A DNA stretch of 64,000 bases from Pseudorhizobium banfieldiae (lineage in GTDB: Bacteria > Pseudomonadota > Alphaproteobacteria > Rhizobiales > Rhizobiaceae): positions 1,054,001 through 1,118,000 of the forward strand of contig NZ_FO082820.1 of assembly GCF_000967425.1 (NCBI RefSeq). The letters are read 5' to 3'. Below, piece by piece: positions 34,375 through 43,481 of this stretch. The translations under genes and the position numbers were made by a program. Each line of letters starts with the position of its first letter. Position 1 is the stretch's first letter. The notes below the pieces were generated by a model. It saw only the letters and a program-made list of their open reading frames with translations, was not told where the DNA came from and did no database searches.

Positions 34375-35130
34375 ATGTGTGGACGCTATGCGCTGACCGC
34401 GACGCCGGACGATATTCTGCACTTCCTGAGCGTCATCGACATTGAAGACTTCCCGGCACGCTTCAACATTGCGCCGACGCAGCCGATTCTCATTGTTGCC
34501 GCGGAGGACCATCACCAGCTGGGTAGGAACCTGCCGACGCGACGTGCGCTCCTGGCGCGCTGGGGTTTCATTCCTGGCTGGGTCAAGGATGTCCGCAGCT
34601 TTCCCCTGCTGATCAACGCCCGCGCAGAAACCGCCCAGGAAAAGGCATCCTTCCGCGGCGCCATGCGCCACCGGCGCATCCTCGTTCCTGCCTCGGGATT
34701 TTATGAATGGCGTCGGCCGGCCAAGGAAACGGGTCTGCCGGCACAGCCCTATTGGATACGCCCGCGCAAGGGTGGACTTGTGGCGTTCGGTGGGCTGATG
34801 GAGACCTATGCATCGGCGGACGGTTCCGAGCTGGACACGGCGGCCATCCTGACGACGAAGGCCAACCTAGCTATCGCGGGCATTCATGATCGCATGCCGG
34901 TCGTCATTCAGCCGGACGATTTCTCGCGCTGGCTCGACTGCAAGACGCAGGAGCCGAGGGAAGTGGCCGACCTGATGCAGCCTGCGCCGGACGACTTCTT
35001 CGAAGCCCTTCCGGTCTCCGATCTTGTCAACAAGGTCGCCAACATGGGTCCGGAACTCCAGAAGCCGATCATCCTGGCGGAACCCCAGGACCCGCCTCCC
35101 AAGGCTACCGCCCAGATGTCGCTCTTCTGA
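34375..35130 (+). CDS. SRAP domain protein (YedK/HMCES-like abasic-site shield)
   Basis: The gene encodes 251 residues. Cys2, directly after the start Met (MCGRYALT), is the residue that crosslinks to abasic sites after Met removal, which fixes the start at 34375. Other conserved parts are FNIAPTQ, LLINARAETAQEKASFRGAM (Asn and Glu of the site), PASGFYEWRR and GIHDRMPV with the active His. YedK and HMCES form covalent links with abasic sites in single-stranded DNA and protect them. The C-terminal Ala-Gln-Met-Ser-Leu-Phe tail resembles a beta-clamp binding peptide (QMSLF), an interesting detail. Confidence 0.93.
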   Translation: MCGRYALTATPDDILHFLSVIDIEDFPARFNIAPTQPILIVAAEDHHQLGRNLPTRRALLARWGFIPGWVKDVRSFPLLINARAETAQEKASFRGAMRHRRILVPASGFYEWRRPAKETGLPAQPYWIRPRKGGLVAFGGLMETYASADGSELDTAAILTTKANLAIAGIHDRMPVVIQPDDFSRWLDCKTQEPREVADLMQPAPDDFFEALPVSDLVNKVANMGPELQKPIILAEPQDPPPKATAQMSLF

Positions 35131-35157
35131 TTCAATCCTGAAACCTGGACGTCTTCC

Positions 35158-35769
35158 ATGCTCTCCGCAGCACTCTCGGGCTTCGCGCTCGGCGCCTCGC
35201 TCATCATCGCCATAGGCGCGCAGAATGCCTTCATCCTCCGGCAGGGCCTGATCCACAGCCACGTCTTCATCCTGTGCCTGATCTGCGCGCTGTCTGACGC
35301 CTTGCTCATCGCCGCGGGCGTTGCCGGGGTGGGGACGATCGTGGCGCAATCGCCAACGCTGATCAGGTTCGTCACGGTTGGCGGTGCGGTATTCCTTGCC
35401 ACTTATGCCTTCATGGCATTCCGCCGGGTCTGGCGGCCTACGGCCATGGCGGCGGGTACGCCGGAAGGACTGCCGCTGAAGACAGCGGTGGCGACCTGCC
35501 TGGCCTTCACCTTCCTCAACCCGCACGTTTATCTCGATACTGTGGTTCTGCTGGGAAGCCTGTCTGCCGCTTTCGAAGGATCCGAACGTGCTGCCTATGG
35601 CGCGGGAGCCGTCGTCTCTTCCTTCGTCTGGTTCTTCGCCCTGGGCTACGGCGCCCGCCTTCTTGCGCCGCTGTTTGCCAGACCCGCCGCTTGGCGGATC
35701 CTGGATGTCCTGATCGGACTCGTGATGAGTTTGTTGTCGATCGGGCTGATGGTCAGCCTGGTCAAATAG
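35158..35769 (+). CDS. LysE/ArgO family amino-acid exporter
   Basis: The gene encodes 203 residues with about six membrane helices. The motif IIAIGAQNAFILRQGL (about 16-31) is the LysE/ArgO family mark, followed by DALLIAAGVAGVG. FTFLNPHVYLDTVVLLGSL (about 118-136) is the second conserved block. The family exports basic amino acids, lysine or arginine. It starts 27 bp after the SRAP gene on the same strand; no LysG/ArgP regulator lies next to it. Confidence 0.92.
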   Translation: MLSAALSGFALGASLIIAIGAQNAFILRQGLIHSHVFILCLICALSDALLIAAGVAGVGTIVAQSPTLIRFVTVGGAVFLATYAFMAFRRVWRPTAMAAGTPEGLPLKTAVATCLAFTFLNPHVYLDTVVLLGSLSAAFEGSERAAYGAGAVVSSFVWFFALGYGARLLAPLFARPAAWRILDVLIGLVMSLLSIGLMVSLVK

Positions 35770-35775
35770 GCCTGA

Positions 35776-35904
35776 TCAGCCGGCAGGCTTCAGGACCTTC
35801 TTCGGCTTCAGCATCAGCGCTGCGGCGACGACCGCCTTCAGGGCCAGCGGCCGAAAAGGAGGCGTCTGCTCAGGTTTAGGGGCGGTAACGGGCTCTTTGC
35901 TCAT
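35776..35904 (-). CDS. 42-residue basic Lys/Pro-rich small protein
   Basis: The gene encodes 42 residues: MSKEPVTAPKPEQTPPFRPL, then ALKAVVAAALMLKPKKVLKP and AG. A strong ribosome site (GAGGAGACC) lies 5 bases before the ATG at 35904. The middle is a short Ala/Val/Leu helix flanked by Pro and Lys, which could be a membrane-surface helix. I do not recognise a family. It is tail to tail with lysE (6-bp gap) and lies 148 bp downstream of pssA on the same strand. The start, strong ribosome site and protein-like composition support a real gene. Confidence 0.6.
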   Translation of the reverse strand: MSKEPVTAPKPEQTPPFRPLALKAVVAAALMLKPKKVLKPAG

Positions 35905-36052
35905 GATGGTCTCCTCGCCATGCGATCTGGTCTTGCGGCAGAGGATCTTGTCTTCAAACTCGGCGGAATAGTGGCGTAACCGCAGGCGACCTTTCGCCTG
36001 CTCGCTTTGGTCGCACCTTCAAGCGAAACTGATGCAAACCTGCCGCAGTGCC

Positions 36053-36874
36053 TCAGACCGATGCGTTGTCGTCCTCGATCGTCAACGTTCCGTACCGTCG
36101 CTGCCAAAGCCGCGCGCTGAACGGCAGGAAGGCGAGGTAGGCGAGGACGCTGACGACGAGCACCTGCCATGTGTAGCTCATCAGCAGCGCCACATAGAGG
36201 ACGACCACCAGAAGGATGGGAAACATCAGGTCTCGGCGCACCTTCGTCTGGGACTTGCCCGACCAGACCGGCAGGCGGCTGACAAGCAGGTAGCCGATCA
36301 GGATCGTGTAGGCGACGCTGGCGTAGACGAATACCGGGGAGGGATCCACACCGAGGAAACCCAGGTAGACCGGCAGCAGCACCAGTACCGCACCCAGCGG
36401 GGCGGGCACTCCGACGAAGAATTCCGACTGCCAGGCCGCCTTTTCCTGACGCTCTTCCATGACGTTGAACCGTGCGAGCCGAAGCCCCGCGGCAATCGCG
36501 TAGAGGAGGGCTGCGATCCATCCGAAGGAGCGGGCATGGTCGAGGAGGAAGGCATAGGAGACCAACGCCGGTGCGACGCCGAAGTTGATGATGTCGGCGA
36601 GTGAGTCCATCTGCACGCCGAAGCGGGAGGTGGCCTTTAGAAGCCGCGCGATCCGTCCGTCTATGCCGTCGAGGAAGGCGGCGAGCAGCACCATCGCCAC
36701 CGCAAGTTCGTAGCGCCCCTCGAAGCCAAGCCGGATGCCCGTCAGCCCAGCGCAGATGGCAAGAACCGTGATGAGGTTCGGCACCATCAGCCGCACGGGT
36801 ATTTCCCGCAGCCGGGGGCCCCGTCCGCTCGTGTCGGACCGCGGTGTCTCTGGCGGGGAAACGGGGCTCTCCAT
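36053..36874 (-). CDS. pssA: CDP-diacylglycerol-serine O-phosphatidyltransferase
   Basis: The gene encodes 273 residues. PssA joins serine to CDP-diacylglycerol to form phosphatidylserine. The CDP-alcohol phosphotransferase motif DGIDGRIARLLKATSRFG...D...D (about residues 66-91) is complete. About eight membrane helices follow the polar N-terminal 25 residues. The ATG at 36874 follows AGAGGAGAGCG; upstream codons overlap the psd end and are not used. psd, the next enzyme of the pathway, ends 16 bp upstream, so both genes form one unit for phosphatidylethanolamine synthesis. Confidence 0.94.
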   Translation of the reverse strand: MESPVSPPETPRSDTSGRGPRLREIPVRLMVPNLITVLAICAGLTGIRLGFEGRYELAVAMVLLAAFLDGIDGRIARLLKATSRFGVQMDSLADIINFGVAPALVSYAFLLDHARSFGWIAALLYAIAAGLRLARFNVMEERQEKAAWQSEFFVGVPAPLGAVLVLLPVYLGFLGVDPSPVFVYASVAYTILIGYLLVSRLPVWSGKSQTKVRRDLMFPILLVVVLYVALLMSYTWQVLVVSVLAYLAFLPFSARLWQRRYGTLTIEDDNASV

Positions 36875-36890
36875 ACGCTCTCCTCTTGCT

Positions 36891-37592
36891 TTAGCTGCGG
36901 CGGCTGATGGTCGGACCCTTGATCGAGCCGAATTCGGCAATGACGGTCTCGCCACCATAGGTCATCTGGCCGACGGAAACGCGCGGCTGCGCCGTCGCCG
37001 GCAGCAGGACGTCGAGACGGGAGCCGAAGCGGATGAGCCCGAAGCGTTCGCCGGCGTTGAGCGGCTCGGTTGGCTTCACCCAGCAGACGATGCGGCGTGC
37101 GACGAGGCCGGCGATCTGCACGACGCCGATCCTGCCGTGATGCGTCTCGATCACCATGCCGTTGCGCTCGTTGTCTTCGCTCGCCTTGTCCAGTTCGGCA
37201 TTGATGAACTGGCCGGCCCGATACTGGATCTCCGTCACCTGTCCGCGCATCGGAGAGCGGTTGATGTGGCAGTCGAACACGTTCATGAACACGGAAATGC
37301 GCAGCATCGGCTCGCTGCCGAGATTGAGTTCAGCCGGCGGCACCACCATCTGGACGGACGAGACGCGGCCATCCGCGGGGCTCAGAACGAGATCGTCATC
37401 CTGCGGCACGACGCGTTCGGGATCGCGGAAGAAATACGCGCACCAGAGCGTCAGCACGAGGCCGATCCAGAACAGCGGCTCGGCAATCCAACCGAGGATC
37501 AGCGATGCGATGAAGAAAGCCGCAACGAAAACGTAGCCTTCCTTGTGGATCGGCACGAGCGTATTGCGAATGGTGTCGAACAGATTGATCAA
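36891..37592 (-). CDS. psd: Phosphatidylserine decarboxylase (PSD-A type)
   Basis: The gene encodes 233 residues from a TTG at 37592, chosen because GAGGAGA is 8 bases upstream; the protein then starts [20 protein letters not shown] as in rhizobial Psd. Membrane helices at about 23-57, then [32 protein letters not shown] and [17 protein letters not shown], where the Gly-Ser pair of FGS is the self-cleavage site that makes the pyruvoyl group. It converts phosphatidylserine to phosphatidylethanolamine. Its short length is normal for this class. pssA follows directly. Confidence 0.93.
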   Translation of the reverse strand: MINLFDTIRNTLVPIHKEGYVFVAAFFIASLILGWIAEPLFWIGLVLTLWCAYFFRDPERVVPQDDDLVLSPADGRVSSVQMVVPPAELNLGSEPMLRISVFMNVFDCHINRSPMRGQVTEIQYRAGQFINAELDKASEDNERNGMVIETHHGRIGVVQIAGLVARRIVCWVKPTEPLNAGERFGLIRFGSRLDVLLPATAQPRVSVGQMTYGGETVIAEFGSIKGPTISRRS

Positions 37593-37711
37593 CCCGGGTC
37601 TCCTCAAGATGTCAGCTTCCGCTGACTACAGGCAAACAGTTTGGGGGGCAATGCGGTTCCGCTGCATCCATCAGGGGTACGGATTTGCGCATCGCTACGC
37701 CCGCATAGTCC

Positions 37712-37840
37712 TCATTGTGGATCAACCCATCCAAGCCAAGTCGTGAGCGCCAGCAGCGGCGAGCCGTAGAAGATCAGCACGAGCGCATAGGCCAGCGCGA
37801 CGGCGCCGGCAATCATCATCCGCTTGGTCGAATATCTCAT
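37712..37840 (-). CDS. 42-residue single-pass membrane protein
   Basis: The gene encodes 42 residues: a basic start MRYSTKRMM, a hydrophobic stretch IAGAVALAYALVLIFYGSPL, and a C-terminus LALTTWLGWVDPQ. It has one or at most one long membrane segment with the basic end inside. It begins 13 bp after the stop of the Atm1-type exporter, and GGATAGG directly precedes the ATG. It lies 119 bp upstream of the psd start. No family is recognised. The position suggests it is made with the exporter. Confidence 0.6.
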   Translation of the reverse strand: MRYSTKRMMIAGAVALAYALVLIFYGSPLLALTTWLGWVDPQ

Positions 37841-37853
37841 CCTATCCGGCCCT

Positions 37854-39743
37854 TCATTCTGCCGCGGGTGCGCCGCGAGCGATGACGCCCATGTCGTCAC
37901 TCTCCCGTACCTTCCTAAGGTGTTCCTCGGCCTGCGTTGCCTCACGCTGGCGGTTCCACATGGAGGCATAGAGACCGTCCTGGGCGAGCAGGTCTGCATG
38001 GGTGCCGCGTTCGGCTATGCCGCCGTCGCGTAGCACGATGATCTCATCGGCATTGATGACCGTGGACAGCCTGTGGGCGATCACCAGCGTCGTCCGGTTC
38101 TTCGACACGACGTCCAGCGCCGCCTGGATCTCATGCTCCGTCGTGGTATCCAGCGCGGAAGTCGCCTCGTCGAGGATGAGGATCGGCGGAGCCTTGAGGA
38201 TCGTCCGGGCAATTGCCACGCGCTGCTTCTCGCCGCCCGAAAGCTTCAGCCCCCGTTCGCCGACCATCGTGTCGTACCCATGCGGCAGGCTCTCGATGAA
38301 CGTCCCGATTTGCGCCACCTCGGCAGCGGCGGTGACCTCATCCTCGGTTGCCCCCGGGCGGCCGTAGCGGATGTTGTAAGCGATGGTGTCGTTGAAGAGG
38401 ACGGTATCCTGCGGCACCATCCCGATCACAGCCCGAAGCGACTTTTGGGTCACTCCGCGGATGTCCTGACCATCGATGGTGATGGCGCCCTCCTGGACGT
38501 CGTAGAAGCGGTAGAGCAGACGCGAGATCGTCGACTTGCCGGCACCCGAGGGCCCGACGATCGCGACCGTCTTTCCGGCCGGCACCTCGAAGGAAATGCC
38601 CTTGAGGATCGGCCGTTCCGGATCATAGGAAAAGTGGACGTCGCGGAAGGCGAGGGCACCCTGGCGGATCTGCAACGGCTGGGCGTCCGGCTTGTCGACC
38701 ACTTCCGCCTCGACCTCCAGGAGGTCGAACATCTGCTCGATATCTGTCAGCCCCTGGCGGATTTCGCGGTAGACGAAGCCGATGAAGTTGAGCGGCACGG
38801 AAAGCTGCAGCAGCAGCGCATTGACGAAGACGAAATCGCCGATGGTCTGCTCGCCCCGCTGGACGGCCATGGCAGACATCACCATCATCACCGTCATGCC
38901 GAGGCCGAAGATGACGCCCTGGCCGAAGTTGAGCCAGCCAAGCGAGGTCCAGACCTGTGTTGCCGATTTCTCGTAGCGCGCCATGGAGGCATCGAAGCGC
39001 CGTGCTTCCATCTCCTCGTTGCCGAAATACTTCACGGTCTCGAAGTTGAGGAGCGAATCGATTGCCTTGGTGTTGGCGTCCGTGTCGCTGTCGTTCATCG
39101 ACCGGCGGATGGCGATGCGCCAATCGCTCGCCCGCACCGTGAACCAGACATAGGCCCACACTGTCACGGCGGTGATGGCGACGTAGGAGAAGCCGTAGCT
39201 CAGCCAGAAGATCACCGCGGTCAGCAGGAACTCGATGAAGGTGGGCACTGAATTGAGAATGGTGAAGCGGACGATGGTCTCGATGCCCTTCGTGCCGCGC
39301 TCGATGATGCGCGACAGGCCGCCGGTCTTGCGTTCCAGGTGGAAGCGCAGCGACAGCTTGTGCATGTGCACGAAGGTCTTGTAGGCGAGCTGCCGCACGG
39401 CATGTTGCCCGACGCTGGCGAACAGCGCATCGCGCAACTGGTTGAGGCCGACCTGGAATATGCGGGTGAGGTTGTAGGCGATCACCAGCACGACGGCGCC
39501 GAGAAGGAAGGCCGGCAGTATACCGGCCATGTCCAGTCTGCCATTCAGTGCATCGGTGGCCCACTTGAAGAAGTAGGGGACGCCGAGCAGGACGAGCTTG
39601 GCGAGAAACAGGAAGACGGTGGCCCAGATCACGCGGCGTTTCAGGTCGCCGCGCCCGTGTGGCCACATATAGGGCCACAGGTTCACCAGCGTCCCGAGCG
39701 GATTGCTGGAATCCGCCGAAACGGTCTTCTTTGCTACTGCCAT
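37854..39743 (-). CDS. Atm1/HMT1-type ABC exporter (fused TMD-NBD)
   Basis: The gene encodes 629 residues. Six membrane helices lie within residues 35-330, then an ABC domain: Walker A GPSGAGKST (about 404), signature LSGGEKQRV (about 504), Walker B ILILDEATSALD, H-loop IAHRLS. The TMD motifs (NLTRIFQVGLNQLRDALFAS, NDSDTDANTKAIDSLLNFET-VKYFGNE) are those of the Atm1/HMT1/ABCB7 group, which export glutathione-linked sulphur compounds, iron-sulphur precursors or glutathione-metal complexes. The family assignment is strong; the substrate is inference. The start is the ATG at 39743. Confidence 0.93.
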   Translation of the reverse strand: MAVAKKTVSADSSNPLGTLVNLWPYMWPHGRGDLKRRVIWATVFLFLAKLVLLGVPYFFKWATDALNGRLDMAGILPAFLLGAVVLVIAYNLTRIFQVGLNQLRDALFASVGQHAVRQLAYKTFVHMHKLSLRFHLERKTGGLSRIIERGTKGIETIVRFTILNSVPTFIEFLLTAVIFWLSYGFSYVAITAVTVWAYVWFTVRASDWRIAIRRSMNDSDTDANTKAIDSLLNFETVKYFGNEEMEARRFDASMARYEKSATQVWTSLGWLNFGQGVIFGLGMTVMMVMSAMAVQRGEQTIGDFVFVNALLLQLSVPLNFIGFVYREIRQGLTDIEQMFDLLEVEAEVVDKPDAQPLQIRQGALAFRDVHFSYDPERPILKGISFEVPAGKTVAIVGPSGAGKSTISRLLYRFYDVQEGAITIDGQDIRGVTQKSLRAVIGMVPQDTVLFNDTIAYNIRYGRPGATEDEVTAAAEVAQIGTFIESLPHGYDTMVGERGLKLSGGEKQRVAIARTILKAPPILILDEATSALDTTTEHEIQAALDVVSKNRTTLVIAHRLSTVINADEIIVLRDGGIAERGTHADLLAQDGLYASMWNRQREATQAEEHLRKVRESDDMGVIARGAPAAE

Positions 39744-39882
39744 CTAAGTCTCCGGAGGGCGGCTTCCGCCTGTTGCGGACTTAAGGTGTGGGCACAGGCG
39801 ATGCAAGAGGACGCGACCGGGAGCGGGTCGGTGCAAGGCCGGAAAGGAAATGTCCCGACCTTGAAAATATCGGAGTCGAGGG

Positions 39883-41640
39883 TTAGCGCTGCTGCTTCTG
39901 CAGGCGCTTGCGGTGCAGTTCTTCCGCATCCGGGAGCGCCTCGTCCGGCACGCCGAAGATCTGGCCGGGCTCGATCAGGTCCGGATTGTTGATCTGGTCC
40001 TGGTTGGCAAGGTAGATCGTGGTGTAGCGGACGCCCTGGCCGTAGACGCGCCGTGAAATCTGCCACAGCGTGTCGCCGCGGCGGATGATGACGGAATTGC
40101 GCGCCTGCGTCAGCGGTGCCTGCTCAATGGTCTTAGGGCCTGTCGCCGCCGCCTGTTCGGAGGCTCCGTTACCGGTGTCACCACTCTCGGCTATCACCGG
40201 TCCTACGGCCGCTTCGATTGTTGAAGCAAGTTCGGGAAGCGCGGTTCCGACAGCCTCGGGCTGAGCCGGAAGGCCATCGATCGCCGCGAGCGCTTCGCCA
40301 GCCTGTCTTGCCGCCCGGTCTACTATGTCGCGCGCATCCGCGCTTGCCCCGGCCGGCAGCCGATACTCGGATAGCGACTTGAGCGCGATAACTGTGCCCG
40401 ACCGTGCCGCGGCGAGTTCCTCCGCAGAGGGTTGCCTCCCATTTCCATAGAGTCCCTTCAGCAGGGCGAATGCCCGTGCTGCCTCGTCGCGAAGTTTGTC
40501 GAAAGCGCCGCCATCGATCGCCGAGACCGAGCTTGGGCCATTCTGCCCGGCTACGGCCGCGACCTGGGCACCAGCCGGCCGGTTGAACGGAACCTCGACG
40601 CGAAGCGCGGTCTTGCCTGCGCCGTCCATCAGTTCGACTGCAATCGTGTGGTTGCCGACCGGCAGATCGATGACACCCTCGATGACGAAATTGCCGTCAT
40701 TCGTGGCCTTGGCCCGCCCGACTGTCTGGTCGTTGGCAAAACCGAGAAGGGAAGCGCCGGAGGGGGCGCGACCGGCGATGAACAGGCGGCTGCCTTCGAT
40801 CTCGACGGCGCTGATCTGGATATCGGCCACTGGATTCTGAGCATGGGTCCGTTCGGGCGCGGCGGCCGGAAGGGGCGGTGAGATCGGTGGTGCCGTGGCG
40901 ACGAGATCGGAGGCGGCACCGGGCAGTTCGGGAAATTCAGGCGACGCGTTGCCGGTGTCGAGGGACGCTACATCCGCATCCGTGTTGCCCGCTGCCGGAA
41001 CGTTTATCAGGCGGCTGGCCTTGCCCGGCTTGGTGACCATAGCGAGCAGCTTGCCATCCTTGGTTTCCGGTACCGAGACGGTCGCTGTTTCATCGGAGAG
41101 TACCGTCTCGCCATTCTTGCCGGTCGCGCGCAGGACCAGTTGATGGTCGCCGGCCGGCAAGGGCTGGTCGAGCACGATCGCGAAATCTCCGCTTGGGCCT
41201 GCCTTGATGGCGGCAATGATCTTGTCGCCGGCTGCGACCTCGACCGTCGCATCGGGTTCGGCACGCCCGGCAATGACGGTGGACCCGTTCGGCTCGACAC
41301 GCAGGACATCGAATGCGGGTGCGGCGGAAGTTGCGGGTGCCTGAGATGCCGCCTCGGGGACGGGAGTAGAGGCAGGCGGCTGTGGGGCGTCGGGAGGGCT
41401 GGCAATCGGCGGCGCCGAGGCGACGTCGGTCGAGGCGCCCGTCGCCGGTGCAGCGGCTCCGGTCTCCGTCTCCTGTTTCTGGGTCACCGCCTCCTTGACC
41501 GTCTCGCCGGCTTCGTTGATCTTGTCGGTGAGTTGCTGGCCTTGGTCGGAGATCCTGGGCAGCACGAAGAAGACCATCAGCAGCGTCGCGACTGCGAGTA
41601 CGGAAAGAGCCAGCCAGCCGGCGCGGTTTCTCATGTTCAT
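39883..41640 (-). CDS. LysM domain protein with two Ig-like repeats
   Basis: The gene encodes 585 residues. An N-terminal helix (WLALSVLAVATLLMVFFVLP, 9-28) anchors it. A Pro/Ala-rich linker is followed by two related beta-rich units at about 110-200 (VIAGRAEPDATVEVAAGDKI) and about 275-355 (LFIAGRAPSGASLLGFANDQ), which look like Ig-like repeats, then a helical part and a C-terminal LysM near 515-565 (IIRRGDTLWQISRRVYGQGV). It should reach the periplasm and bind peptidoglycan. The ATG at 41640 follows CGGAGACGA. Rhizobial homologues share this layout; no precise role is known. Confidence 0.87.
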   Translation of the reverse strand: MNMRNRAGWLALSVLAVATLLMVFFVLPRISDQGQQLTDKINEAGETVKEAVTQKQETETGAAAPATGASTDVASAPPIASPPDAPQPPASTPVPEAASQAPATSAAPAFDVLRVEPNGSTVIAGRAEPDATVEVAAGDKIIAAIKAGPSGDFAIVLDQPLPAGDHQLVLRATGKNGETVLSDETATVSVPETKDGKLLAMVTKPGKASRLINVPAAGNTDADVASLDTGNASPEFPELPGAASDLVATAPPISPPLPAAAPERTHAQNPVADIQISAVEIEGSRLFIAGRAPSGASLLGFANDQTVGRAKATNDGNFVIEGVIDLPVGNHTIAVELMDGAGKTALRVEVPFNRPAGAQVAAVAGQNGPSSVSAIDGGAFDKLRDEAARAFALLKGLYGNGRQPSAEELAAARSGTVIALKSLSEYRLPAGASADARDIVDRAARQAGEALAAIDGLPAQPEAVGTALPELASTIEAAVGPVIAESGDTGNGASEQAAATGPKTIEQAPLTQARNSVIIRRGDTLWQISRRVYGQGVRYTTIYLANQDQINNPDLIEPGQIFGVPDEALPDAEELHRKRLQKQQR

Positions 41641-41799
41641 TCGTCTCCGGGCGGATGTGCCACCAGTTCGGATTACCCGTTTCCTACTGGCTTAACAAGC
41701 TTTTCGCTCTTCGCGGGCTTGCCGTTCCGGCCGTTTCCCGCCACTTTTGCAGATGACCGCATTCGCGGCTCGCTCTCATGTTCGTTTCTGGAGTCGAAT

Positions 41800-42405
41800 G
41801 TGTCCATTCAGTCAATCTGCGTCTATTGCGGTTCCCAGCCTGGCCGCGACCCTGCCTACATCGCGGCCGGCCATGCGCTCGGAAAATCGATCGCCGCCCA
41901 CGGCCTGCGCCTCGTATATGGCGGCGGTACCAAGGGTATCATGGGCGCAGTCGCCGCAGGCGTGCTAGCCAATGGCGGGCAGGTGACAGGTATTATACCA
42001 GAGTTTCTCGTGGATATGGAGGCCACCCGTCATTCTCTTAGCCAGCTCGACGAACTGATCGTCACGGAGGACATGCATGCTCGCAAGCACGCCATGTTCG
42101 AACGTTCGGATGCGTTCGTTACCCTTCCGGGCGGCATCGGCACGCTCGAGGAGATCGTCGAGATCATGACCTGGGCGCAGCTCGGCCGGCACGAGAAGCC
42201 GATGGTCTTCGCCAATATCGGCGGCTTCTGGAATCCGATGCTCGATCTCGTCGACCACATGCGGGAGCAGGGGTTCATCCACCGCGCACACCTCGTCCAG
42301 CCCCTGGTCATCAACGATGTCGAGGACATCGTACCCGCGATTCTGGACCGGGCCAGCGACATCACCCCGACACCCGGCGAGGAAGCGGTTATTTCAAGGC
42401 TCTAG
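41800..42405 (+). CDS. TIGR00730 / LOG family Rossmann-fold protein
   Basis: The gene encodes 201 residues from GTG at 41800, preceded by CTGGAG. VYGGGTKGIMGAVAAGVLAN (about 37-56) and LPGGIGTLEEIVEIMTWAQL (about 108-127) are the two conserved motifs; the PGGxGTxxE element is the active site of cytokinin-activating LOG enzymes, which cleave the riboside 5'-monophosphate. In bacteria the family also hydrolyses AMP and other nucleotides. It is divergent from the LysM gene with a 159-bp shared region and convergent with rarD (27-bp gap). Confidence 0.92.
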   Translation: MSIQSICVYCGSQPGRDPAYIAAGHALGKSIAAHGLRLVYGGGTKGIMGAVAAGVLANGGQVTGIIPEFLVDMEATRHSLSQLDELIVTEDMHARKHAMFERSDAFVTLPGGIGTLEEIVEIMTWAQLGRHEKPMVFANIGGFWNPMLDLVDHMREQGFIHRAHLVQPLVINDVEDIVPAILDRASDITPTPGEEAVISRL

Positions 42406-42432
42406 CGAAGTGTTGGCCCCCAGGTTCGGTCC

Positions 42433-43344
42433 TCAGTTGCCGCGGGCCTGCATCAGCATCGACCAGCTGTAGATGGCAAGAGCCGACCAGATCAGAACGA
42501 AGGCGCCGAGCTTCACCATGCTGAGCGGCTCGTGGAACACGAATACAGCAATCAGGAAGATCATGGTCGGCGCGATATACTGCATGATGCCGATGGTCGA
42601 GAGCCGGAGCAGCTTTGCGCCATTGGCGTAGATCATCAGCGGTCCAGCGGTGATAACGCCGGTCGCCGCAAGCAGGAGGGTGTCCGACGTGCTGGAGTGG
42701 ATGAGATGGCCGCTGCCGGACATTTCTGCATAGACGATGTAGGCGAGGGCGAACGGCGTGAGGATCAGCACCTCGAGGAAGAAGCCCTGGTTCGGCCCCA
42801 CGGGAAGCGTCTTGCGGAAGAAGGCATAGAACCCCCAACTGACCGTCAGGACCAGCGAAGCCCAGGGAAGCCCCCCGGCGTCGTAGGTCAGGATCGCAAC
42901 AGCGACGACTACCAAGGCGATCGCGATGAGCTGTACGGGCTGCAGGCGCTCCTTGAGGAGTACGGCCGCCAGGAAGATGCTGAACAGCGGGTTGATGAAA
43001 TAGCCGAGCGCGGTGTCCAGCGCACGATCGACCGAGATCGCCCAGACATAAACGCCCCAGTTGACGGTGATCAGCGCCGCGGTCATCCCAGCCATCATCA
43101 GCGTCCGCGGAGAACGGAAAGCAGCCTTCAGCTCCGATGTCCGGCGCAGGATCAGCAGCACGATCCCCGCGACCGGAACTGACCAGACCACCCGGTGCGC
43201 CAGGACTTCGAAAGGCGACATGTGTGCGACGGCCTTCATGTAGATCGGCAGGAAACCCCACAGCAAATAGGCCGTCAGCGCGAAGGCGAAGCCGCGGGCG
43301 GAATCCTCATTCTTGGCCGGGGCGGGCGCGTCTGTGGTGGCCAT
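42433..43344 (-). CDS. rarD: RarD family EamA transporter
   Basis: The gene encodes 303 residues with ten membrane helices. The conserved RarD segments are AYLLWGFLPIYMKAVAHMSP (residues 25-44), HRVVWSVP, and ALGYFINPLFSIFLAAVLLK (about 112-131), followed by LQPVQ. The C-terminal EamA half contains QYIAPTMIFLIAVFVFHEPL. RarD was named for chloramphenicol sensitivity in other bacteria; the true substrate is unknown. The ATG at 43344 starts MATTDAPAP. It is divergent from the isoaspartyl methyltransferase-like gene. Confidence 0.9.
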   Translation of the reverse strand: MATTDAPAPAKNEDSARGFAFALTAYLLWGFLPIYMKAVAHMSPFEVLAHRVVWSVPVAGIVLLILRRTSELKAAFRSPRTLMMAGMTAALITVNWGVYVWAISVDRALDTALGYFINPLFSIFLAAVLLKERLQPVQLIAIALVVVAVAILTYDAGGLPWASLVLTVSWGFYAFFRKTLPVGPNQGFFLEVLILTPFALAYIVYAEMSGSGHLIHSSTSDTLLLAATGVITAGPLMIYANGAKLLRLSTIGIMQYIAPTMIFLIAVFVFHEPLSMVKLGAFVLIWSALAIYSWSMLMQARGN

Positions 43345-43481
43345 GGATGTTTCCGATCGTCTTTTCCGCGTATGGTTGCCATCTACTCCTCACGCCAAGA
43401 AGGAACCAATTCATTTGCGTGAAGAGTTGATCGCGGTGATGAATTCCATGCAGTCGCCATGCCAGCGAAACCGGAGGCCTC

